From Flavobacteriales bacterium UBA7690 (lineage in GTDB: Bacteria; Bacteroidota; Bacteroidia; Flavobacteriales_F; PHOS-HE28): 8,096 bases of DNA. Position 1 is the stretch's first letter, and each line of letters begins with the position of its first letter. Position numbers and translations under genes: made by a program. Below, piece after piece: positions 1 through 6,529 of this stretch. The notes beneath the pieces are model-generated. The model made no database searches. It had not been told where the DNA came from and saw only the letters and a list, made by a program, of their open reading frames with translations. Where the stretch lies: positions 11,953 to 20,048 of the forward strand of contig DLGQ01000001.1 of assembly GCA_002482775.1 (NCBI GenBank), read 5' to 3'.

Positions 1-336
1 GGACACGAGATCGCGTATCATTTCCTTCAGGAACACCACTAGGCCCCTGCTTACTTCCAACTGCCCGCGCAGGTTCGCATTCTCTTCGCGCAGGTGATCC
101 TCCTCCTTGCGCGTCTCCTGCTTGGGAGGATCAACAGCGCCTGTGCCGTGCAATAGCCAAGCTTCCGTTGTCCGCAGCGCTACAACGAAAACCTGAAGTT
201 GTTCGGTCGTCAGCTTGCGTTGGCCATGTTCGATATGGCTGATCACGCTCGCGTCCATATGCACCAGCTCCCCGAATTGTTTTTGGGTCAGCCCCAATGC
301 TTCGCGTCGCTCCTTGATCCGTTCTCCCATTGCCAT
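1..336 (-). CDS. XRE-family helix-turn-helix transcriptional regulator (3' end cut by window edge)
   Basis: The minus strand is open from an ATG at 336 to the window edge, giving 112 codons without a stop. Residues 1-65 form a Cro/C1-type (XRE) helix-turn-helix: it opens MAMGERIKERREALGLTQKQ, the recognition helix is around DASVISHIEHGQRK (28-41), and TTEQLQVFVVALR follows, as expected for the last helices. This fold binds operator DNA. Residues 73-112 are rich in Glu, Arg and Leu (REENANLRGQLEVS) and look like a coiled coil, so a dimer or oligomer is likely. ATG 336 was preferred; GTG 342 and the internal ATG 330 are alternatives that change only the first residues. It is divergent from the giant secreted-protein gene, and the repeats at 396-490 lie upstream of it. 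Autoregulation or control of the neighbour is plausible but inferred. The family is sure; the ligand and targets are unknown. Confidence 0.9.
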   Translation of the reverse strand, partial: MAMGERIKERREALGLTQKQFGELVHMDASVISHIEHGQRKLTTEQLQVFVVALRTTEAWLLHGTGAVDPPKQETRKEEDHLREENANLRGQLEVSRGLVVFLKEMIRDLVS

Positions 337-388
337 CTGCACATCGTATTGGGCGCACCTTGGGAGCAGTCCGGTGCGCAATTCTTTA

Positions 389-419
389 CGAACATACAAG
401 GCGTATGAGATATCAGCAA
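389..419 (-). promoter_or_regulatory. Candidate Bacteroidota-type promoter for the XRE regulator
   Basis: Read on the minus strand, TTG (419-417) is followed after 20 nt by TATGTTCG (396-389). This matches the known Bacteroidota promoter form TTG-N17-23-TAnnTTTG with one mismatch (C for T) in the -7 box. It would start transcription about 40-50 nt before the regulator start codon. A small inverted repeat, CATAC (393-397) and GTATG (403-407), lies within it and could be an operator. Such loose motifs occur by chance, so confidence is low. Confidence 0.3.
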
Positions 420-490
420 GCCAACTTGATGGATCAGCAAACGCCTGTGCGAAGAACGCAAGCGACTTGCAGGAATTGCAAGAAGATCTG
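396..490. repeat. Phased ladder of (A/G)CAA-N6-7-TG elements, period 20-21 bp
   Basis: In the divergent intergenic region, (A/G)CAA starts at 396, 416, 437, 458 and 478, spacings of 20, 21, 21 and 20 bp, about two DNA helical turns each. Each copy is followed 6 or 7 bases later by TG (406, 427, 448, 468, 489). Copies two and three share ATCAGCAA (412-419 and 433-440). Several copies are imperfect dyads, for example CAAGCCAACTTG (417-428) and CAAGCGACTTG (459-469), and CTTGCA (466-471) pairs with TGCAAG (477-482). The arrangement would present sites on one face of the helix, as for a multimeric regulator; the adjacent XRE protein is the obvious candidate, which is inference. The pattern was found by eye, after the fact, and the repeated core is short. 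Confidence 0.4.
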
Positions 491-549
491 CGGCATGGGT
501 GGCGGAGGTTTGGGAAGCGGTAATGTGCCGCCAACAAATACCCCATCCC

Positions 550-3500
550 ATGGCTCGGAACAGGATACTCCTCACCACATGCGCAGCATGCCTTTGGGGC
601 TTGCTCGGCTCATTCTTCTCCTTTGGGCAATACGACCCACTCTGGATGAGCGGGAACCAAATGATCAGGTTCAACCCGGACGATCAGAATATGCAGCCAC
701 CCAGCCCAGTAGTATCCGTGGGCCAACTTCCCCAGCCGAACGACCCTTCCATACCGCAAGCTTATCGGTACAATGGTGCGCTACCACAGCGCTCCCAACA
801 TGCACAGTTCGATGGTCTTGGGGATCTGCTCTTCTTCATCGTTGATGGGAACGTCTACAATTCAGACGGCTATTTGATCGTGGATAACGGGGACAACCCG
901 GGTGACAGGAATTGCAGCGAATGTTTCTATCCGGGACAGGAGGTGCATGTGTACCCCGTCCCTGGTTCCTGTACCCGGTATTACATCATCTCGCTCTATG
1001 TAGCAATAAGTCACATTGCTGAAGAAGCTAACGATACTCCTGGATTCCCCATGTTCCTGGGGGACCACCGGATAAGGGCAGGTATACTGGATCTAACACT
1101 CGAGAATGAGCGGTCCGCTTATCAAGAAAGCGCTTGCCTGGTACGCGGGAGGCTGTTGTCCTATGATGAGCTTTTGCAAGAGGAACTTTCGGCGCTGGGT
1201 ATGAGTAACTTCCCCATCATCGGGGATCTAGTGCCATCAGCATTGAGCAGTGGCTCACTTTTCGACGCTGATCTTCCGGGGAATACCAGTTTGAACATTG
1301 GCGTGATGCGTGCCGCCACGATACAACTGAACGGCCAGCAACGTGGTGTCATGTTCATCCGGGTCGCTCGTGAACTGATCGCACTGTCGCTCAACGAGAA
1401 CGGGATAGGAGTTATGAATGTGATGCCCAATAGCGAACCAAACCCTTTCTTGATGTCCGATAACAGCACTTACGACATTGTCGATGAGGACTACAGCTTC
1501 CGAGGCGATATCGCCATACGCCAAGTGGGCAATACGCTGCGTGTGGCATACAGTTCCTATTGGGACCTCACTTCAGGCGCACGCCAGACCTCGGTCGCCT
1601 ACTGGCGTTTCGATCTCGGCACCGTGTCCGGACTACCCGCGCTCGACTTCGATCCGGTCCCCAACACACAGAGTGACCCCAACCCTGCGGTGTACACCAC
1701 CGACATCACATTCCCCTTGGTCGATCAACCGGTGGATTTCGCAGGTAACGTAGTGGAAGAACCTGTGATCTCCGGTCTGGAGTTCTCTCCCAACGGCCGG
1801 TATATCTACTTCGTGAAATCCGGCCAAGGCAATGCATTGAATCCATCATCCACCTTCGGATACATCGATCTGAACGTTCCCTGCACGCCAGGTAATACAT
1901 GTCCAGCATTCTTCTTCCCGGATATCAGCAGCACCTCGGAGCCGCGCGAACTCGTCGAGACCCAACTTCAACTGAACATTGCACCCAATGGTATCGACCC
2001 AGCGATGTACATGTTCGGGACCACTCCGACCGGTGAGAACTGGTTGGGTGCCCTTCTCAATCCCGATTTTCCGACAAATGCGCTTTGGATGCAGCCGCTC
2101 ACCGGTCTGACGAATGTGCCTTATCGTCTTGCGCAGGATGGCACCACACGGTTCCGCTTCATGGACCGGCACCCCATCGCTTCGCAACACCTCACCTTGG
2201 CCAGTGCCCCGGTCTGCTGTGAAGGTCTTGTCCAAATGCGCGATCGCGTACAACCCATCGACGTAGCTACCGATACATGGGAACTAGGTGACAACCCGTT
2301 CTGTGACACGGAAGACCCCATCTACATCGCATCGGACCTTGTGATCCCTTCCGGAGCGGTGATCCACGCCAATGGGCTGACCTTCCTCTTCGGGCCTGAT
2401 GCACGCCTGGTGATCCAGCGTGGAGCCTTCTTCGATGCGGCCAACTGCACCTTCTCCAATGCGTGCCCGGAGGAGCGCTGGCCCGGCATCCGGGTAGAAG
2501 GCAATACGGCCAACCCCTACCAAGGCAATAACCCGGCATTAGCCCAGAACTTGGAGCAAGGCCATCTGTATCTACACACCAGCACCGTGGAGAATGCTGT
2601 TACGGGCGTCTGGTGCGCACGCGAATTGCCTACCGGTCTGGCGGATGAAGCCTATATGGGAGGTATCGTCCAGGCCATCCAAAGTAATATTCTCAACTGC
2701 ACTATGGGGATCCGAATGGAACGTTACTCCCGAACCAACGGCCAATACGGGGTCGAACTGGACAATCGATCTTTCTTCCAGGGGTGTTCGTTCCAAACCA
2801 CCTCGACATGGCCGGACGCACCGCTCCAGTCGCCTGCGGTGCATGTGCTCCTGAACGGTGTGCATGGCATCCGATTGACCGCCTGTGAACTGCGCAATAC
2901 AGCACCTGAGCTATTCGCACCCGATGCTACGGGCATGGGGATCTTCGCCTTCGATGCCGGGTTCCGGGTACTGGGCGACAACGACCCCGACATCTCCGCC
3001 TTCGAGAACCTGAACATCGGTGTGATGACCTATCCCGGCCCCATGGAGACCTATACCGTGGACCACATGCACTTCTTGAACAACATGTGGGGTATCTACG
3101 ATATGTCCAGCGTGGCTGCGCAGGTCACGCGCAACACCTTCTTGGTGCCTGACCAAGGCTCTTTTTCCCGCCTAGCTGTCGGGCTCCTCCTACACGCGAG
3201 CACGGACTATACCGTGGAAGAGAACACCTACTTCGGCCATACGGCGGACCGTAGTGCGGGCATCTACTTCCTGGGCCCCCAACCGGCAGAGAACCGCATC
3301 TACAACAACAGCTTTGCCCAACTCTTCGCCGGAACGTTGGTGGATGGCCGTCACAAAGGGAATACGCCCGGCTTCGAATACAACGGTCTACAACTGCTCT
3401 GCGGCGACTACCTAGCGAACACCACGGACTGGGCGCTGTTGGATGGTACCTACATCAAGCAGGATCAGGGGAGTATTGACATATCAACCCCCTCCAACTC

Positions 3501-4857
3501 TCAGCTTGCTGGCAATCGCTGGCTAGACCCGGCCGACCTGACGAGTTCCTTCGACATCTTCATCGCTTACCAGTCGCAGACCGAGCCGCCAACACCACAA
3601 CCCACACCGTTCTTTGATTACAAACGGCACGATGTGCTGCTCTGCGACCCGCTCAACTTGAGCCCCTACTTTTTAGACCAACCGCAACCGTGGGCTTCAA
3701 CATTCGACAAACTCCTTGCTTGCGGACAAAGCGACATCAGCATTTCAGGGATGGCGATTTCGGAGGTGCTGGAGAACCACGAACTCGCAGCCGCGCGAAC
3801 CCGTAGCGCGGTGGATCGGTACCGTACAGATGTGAACGACGGCCTCAAGGAAGGGGACCTGTTGGCCCTGATCGCTTCACCACTAGAGAGCCACCAATTG
3901 CGCAACCAGCTCCTGGACGTACACAACCTGAGCACAACGGTTTTGCTGGCGGCGATCGCCCGCGAACGCACGATGGATCCCTGGCACCTGACCCAAGTAC
4001 TGGTGGCCAATAAACGCTTGGACAGCCCCGTATTGCTGGAGGCCGAACTGTGTGGTTTGCTCTCGCCTTACCAATTGCAATTGCTCGAAGGCCCCAACCA
4101 GCAGGGCGAAGCGTTCCGCTTGCTCGCCGAGGAGATCGCTGCACAGGGATCGGAAAAGGCCAAATGGCAGCGCCCCCTGCTGCGTCACCTGCTTACGGAC
4201 AGCACCGTGCTTGACCGCCCATACAGCGTAGCGCAGACCCTGAACGCCAACCCTTCCCTGAGCGATATGCAGGTGCTGCACGATATACATCTTTGGTTGG
4301 GCGAACCGGAGGCCGAGCAGTGGGCCGACTCGCTGCGCGCCTACACCCAAGAGAACATGGACGTGATGCGCGCTATGGATTCCCTGCGCATGGCACTGCC
4401 CACATGGCCTTATGCCCGCCCTGCCGATATGCCCTTGCTCAACAGTGCCATGGAGAAGCCGGAAGTGGGCGCCACCCTGGCCCGTGCCCTAGCGCACCTG
4501 AGCGGCCTGTCCAAAGCCCTGCCCACCTTGGAATTGCCTGATCTGGAAGACCGGCGTTTCGTGCGTCCGAACCGCCGTGTACCACCGGCCCAAGGAACGG
4601 CCGAGACCAGTAAGGTGCAGGTATTCCCCAACCCGGCCATTGGCCATACCTTCGTGATACTCGCTACCGAACCAGCCGATGCCGTTCAACTCAACGTTTA
4701 CGACAACATGGGCCGTGCGGTGAAACGACAACGCTCCCACGCACGAGGGTCCATCGTTGAGTTGGACCTTGTAGGCTTAGCCAGTGGAAGCTATGTGTGC
4801 GAGGTTTGGGTTGATGGTGAACCTCTACAGAACATACCCATCGTGGTAGCTGAATGA
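550..4857 (+). CDS. Giant secreted T9SS cargo protein: propeller-like region, beta-helix, helical region, type A sorting domain
   Basis: 1435 residues. ATG 550 was chosen because it puts a signal peptide at the N-terminus: Arg3 and Arg5, a hydrophobic stretch 6-23, likely cleavage at SFG|Q (26/27). Upstream GTG 499 and ATG 523 would bury it. Residues about 28-560 look like a beta-propeller, with a PD40-type motif FSPNGRYIYF at 412-421, ending near a Cys pair at 556-557. Residues about 595-1010 resemble a right-handed parallel beta-helix: it starts with a DLVIPSGAVIHANG cap and then has short strands with many Asn/Gly turns (for example NNMWGIYDMS, ENTYFGH, NRIYNNSF). Residues about 1066-1325 are predicted mostly helical; a stretch from 1125 (HNLSTTVLLAAI, then DPWHLTQVLVAN) looks like a short internal repeat. 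After a Pro/Arg linker, 1355-1435 is a T9SS type A sorting domain (VQVFPNP, VYDNMGR, LASGSYVCEVW). Known role of that domain: export through the outer membrane, then removal and surface attachment or release. The substrate and function are unknown; adhesion or polysaccharide contact is only a guess. Confidence 0.92.
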   Translation: MARNRILLTTCAACLWGLLGSFFSFGQYDPLWMSGNQMIRFNPDDQNMQPPSPVVSVGQLPQPNDPSIPQAYRYNGALPQRSQHAQFDGLGDLLFFIVDGNVYNSDGYLIVDNGDNPGDRNCSECFYPGQEVHVYPVPGSCTRYYIISLYVAISHIAEEANDTPGFPMFLGDHRIRAGILDLTLENERSAYQESACLVRGRLLSYDELLQEELSALGMSNFPIIGDLVPSALSSGSLFDADLPGNTSLNIGVMRAATIQLNGQQRGVMFIRVARELIALSLNENGIGVMNVMPNSEPNPFLMSDNSTYDIVDEDYSFRGDIAIRQVGNTLRVAYSSYWDLTSGARQTSVAYWRFDLGTVSGLPALDFDPVPNTQSDPNPAVYTTDITFPLVDQPVDFAGNVVEEPVISGLEFSPNGRYIYFVKSGQGNALNPSSTFGYIDLNVPCTPGNTCPAFFFPDISSTSEPRELVETQLQLNIAPNGIDPAMYMFGTTPTGENWLGALLNPDFPTNALWMQPLTGLTNVPYRLAQDGTTRFRFMDRHPIASQHLTLASAPVCCEGLVQMRDRVQPIDVATDTWELGDNPFCDTEDPIYIASDLVIPSGAVIHANGLTFLFGPDARLVIQRGAFFDAANCTFSNACPEERWPGIRVEGNTANPYQGNNPALAQNLEQGHLYLHTSTVENAVTGVWCARELPTGLADEAYMGGIVQAIQSNILNCTMGIRMERYSRTNGQYGVELDNRSFFQGCSFQTTSTWPDAPLQSPAVHVLLNGVHGIRLTACELRNTAPELFAPDATGMGIFAFDAGFRVLGDNDPDISAFENLNIGVMTYPGPMETYTVDHMHFLNNMWGIYDMSSVAAQVTRNTFLVPDQGSFSRLAVGLLLHASTDYTVEENTYFGHTADRSAGIYFLGPQPAENRIYNNSFAQLFAGTLVDGRHKGNTPGFEYNGLQLLCGDYLANTTDWALLDGTYIKQDQGSIDISTPSNSQLAGNRWLDPADLTSSFDIFIAYQSQTEPPTPQPTPFFDYKRHDVLLCDPLNLSPYFLDQPQPWASTFDKLLACGQSDISISGMAISEVLENHELAAARTRSAVDRYRTDVNDGLKEGDLLALIASPLESHQLRNQLLDVHNLSTTVLLAAIARERTMDPWHLTQVLVANKRLDSPVLLEAELCGLLSPYQLQLLEGPNQQGEAFRLLAEEIAAQGSEKAKWQRPLLRHLLTDSTVLDRPYSVAQTLNANPSLSDMQVLHDIHLWLGEPEAEQWADSLRAYTQENMDVMRAMDSLRMALPTWPYARPADMPLLNSAMEKPEVGATLARALAHLSGLSKALPTLELPDLEDRRFVRPNRRVPPAQGTAETSKVQVFPNPAIGHTFVILATEPADAVQLNVYDNMGRAVKRQRSHARGSIVELDLVGLASGSYVCEVWVDGEPLQNIPIVVAE

Positions 4858-4864
4858 ACCGATC

Positions 4865-4894
4865 GAACGGGCTGGCTACTCCGCCAGCCCGTTC
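4865..4894 (+). terminator. Perfect 12-bp GC-rich hairpin between the two T9SS cargo genes
   Basis: GAACGGGCTGGC (4865-4876) and GCCAGCCCGTTC (4883-4894) are exact reverse complements around a 6-nt loop TACTCC. The hairpin begins 7 nt after the stop codon of the giant gene, the usual place for a terminator. No T-run follows (CAATTACTCCC), so it is not a classical intrinsic terminator. It ends 11 nt before the ATG of the next gene, so it could instead act as an mRNA processing or stability element, or hinder translation of that gene. The structure is certain; the role is not. Confidence 0.6.
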
Positions 4895-4905
4895 CAATTA
4901 CTCCC

Positions 4906-6417
4906 ATGCGCCACGAAACCCTCCTCCTTGGCCTTCTGCTGGCCGCGTCTTGTGCGGCACAGTCTGGTTTCAGCATCGTGCATGTAGGGGAAGCCAACGC
5001 TTCCGCCGAGGGACGCTCCATTTTCGAGACCGACTATGGGTACCTGCTTTTCAGTGCCGAAGTGGACCAGAACACAGGTGCAACATGGTTTTATACGAAC
5101 AGGTTCGATGGTGATGGTGGTTGGTTGGATGGGAAGATTTTCTCTAGCATCAGTATTCTCGACGCCGGACTTACGGACTGCGTATCACCTGCCGACGATG
5201 GTGCGTACGCAGCAGCGGCTGTGTCCCTGAACATGGATGGGAACAAAGCCCTTCATATCTATAAGTTCAATGCGTTGGGCGATACAATGAACACCGTGTT
5301 CGTTGGCGCTGAGCCAGCACAGGGTACACGTGACTGCTTTGCCCTGGGTGATGGAAGTTTTCTGGTTGCTGGTTGGTGTACCATCGGCGAAGATCCTGTG
5401 GATGACTGCGCTTGCTTGCGCAGGGTCGCAGCCGATGGGCAGGAACTGTGGAGAAGAACATGGCCTGAACGGCTGATGTACCACACGGTGAACGCCGTCG
5501 AGGATGGGAATTTCCTAGTGGGCGGGAGCCGCTTTTCAACCACCGACAAAACGGTTCTGATGAAGGTGAATAGCGATGGAGAGGAGATCTGGACCAGATA
5601 CCTTGGCGGTTATTCACCTTATTCCGGTGGGGCCGCACATGCTACGCACATGTCCAATGGCGACTACCTGGTGCCGGGCTCTTGGCTGCCCCAGGATAGT
5701 ATCAATAACAGCGAACGCGGCTTTGCGAGTCTGTACTGCTATGCTCCGAACGGTGATATGCGCTGGCGAAGGAATCTCTTGTACGGTCGTCTGGCAGGCG
5801 CATCATTGAGCAGGATGGCTGCCCAAGGCGAATACTGGGTTGTTGGCGGCTACTACCAAGTGCCGCGCGATCCTGACGTGGCCACCACCCTTTGGCGAGT
5901 GGATAACAATGGCGACACGCTTTACAGCCGCAAGTACTGGTACTACGGTGGCGAAGGCGCGGTGAACGTGGCTACCTATGGGATAGATACCACTTCGGAT
6001 GGAGGCCTGGTCCTCACCGGTACCGCCTACGAAGGCATTAACGGTGTAGAACCCTTCAACCACAAGACCTGGATCTTGAAGCTGGACCAACACGGTTGCC
6101 TAGTGCCAGGCTGCCACACGGTGGGTCTGCAGGACTATGAGATGGCGTTGCAGGGTGCATTGCAAGTAAGCCCCAACCCAACGCAGGATGTATTGCGCTT
6201 CAGTTTGGATCTACCTAGCGGTTACCCGCTGCAAGGCAACGTGCAGGCATTGGTATTGGATGCGCAGGGCAAAGAGGTGGCTCGGCAGAACATCGCGGCC
6301 AATGGCTTGCAGGTGGCGGGCACGATAGCGCTGAACGGTCAAGCGCCGGGCTTGTACTACCTGCACCTGCGCGATGAGGTGAAGTGGCTAGCGGGGCAGA
6401 AGGTGGTGGTGGAGTGA
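4906..6417 (+). CDS. Secreted beta-propeller protein with T9SS type A sorting domain
   Basis: 503 residues. The N-terminus MRHETLLLGLLLAASCAAQ is a signal peptide, with likely signal peptidase I cleavage at AA|Q (18/19). Cys16 in LAASC is a weak lipobox alternative (Ala rather than Leu at -3). The body carries propeller-like blades marked by a strand, a DG or NG turn and an aromatic end: LRRVAADGQELW from 171, LMKVNSDGEEIW from 218, LYCYAPNGDMRW from 276, LWRVDNNGDTLY from 329, and a last ILKLDQHGCLVPGC from 390, about 47-61 residues apart. Between them are DG-F-LVGG-type strands, as in many Bacteroidota surface propellers. Residues 419-503 are a T9SS type A sorting domain (LQVSPNP, LVLDAQGKEV, GLYYLHL), directing outer membrane export. 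It starts 48 bp after the giant cargo gene on the same strand, so cotranscription is possible unless the intervening hairpin terminates. No catalytic motif was seen; the ligand is unknown. Confidence 0.92.
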   Translation: MRHETLLLGLLLAASCAAQSGFSIVHVGEANASAEGRSIFETDYGYLLFSAEVDQNTGATWFYTNRFDGDGGWLDGKIFSSISILDAGLTDCVSPADDGAYAAAAVSLNMDGNKALHIYKFNALGDTMNTVFVGAEPAQGTRDCFALGDGSFLVAGWCTIGEDPVDDCACLRRVAADGQELWRRTWPERLMYHTVNAVEDGNFLVGGSRFSTTDKTVLMKVNSDGEEIWTRYLGGYSPYSGGAAHATHMSNGDYLVPGSWLPQDSINNSERGFASLYCYAPNGDMRWRRNLLYGRLAGASLSRMAAQGEYWVVGGYYQVPRDPDVATTLWRVDNNGDTLYSRKYWYYGGEGAVNVATYGIDTTSDGGLVLTGTAYEGINGVEPFNHKTWILKLDQHGCLVPGCHTVGLQDYEMALQGALQVSPNPTQDVLRFSLDLPSGYPLQGNVQALVLDAQGKEVARQNIAANGLQVAGTIALNGQAPGLYYLHLRDEVKWLAGQKVVVE

Positions 6418-6443
6418 GCGAAGGTTCCGAAAGCTTCGAGTAA

Positions 6444-6456
6444 TTGAGATTCTCAA
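6444..6456. promoter_or_regulatory. Short palindrome upstream of the radical SAM gene, possible operator
   Basis: TTGAGA and TCTCAA are exact reverse complements around a single central T. This lies in the 112-bp gap before the radical SAM gene. Its odd-centred symmetry fits a dimeric regulator site, but at 13 bp it may be chance, and no convincing promoter was found in this gap. Confidence 0.2.
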
Positions 6457-6529
6457 GTCCGAGCCGCTGCGCAATAGTTTCAAAGGATCCTGATCTACGC
6501 TCGCCCCATTCGCTCCCTATCTTCTCCCC

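Noticed and set aside
505..512. GAGGTTTG as a -7 box for the giant gene
   Set aside because: It differs from TAnnTTTG at the important first T, and the nearest upstream TTG (476-478) is 26 nt away, outside the usual spacing.
429..845. Plus-strand frame with a CRNCKKIC segment that resembles a small zinc-binding peptide
   Set aside because: The frame runs deep into the giant gene in another phase, and beyond the Cys cluster the translation has no domain character. The Cys pattern arises from the GCAAG repeats.
3883..4350. 155-codon minus-strand frame inside the giant gene
   Set aside because: It is antisense to the helical region of the secreted protein, Gln/Val-rich, with no domain. The plus frame is continuous through to a sorting domain.
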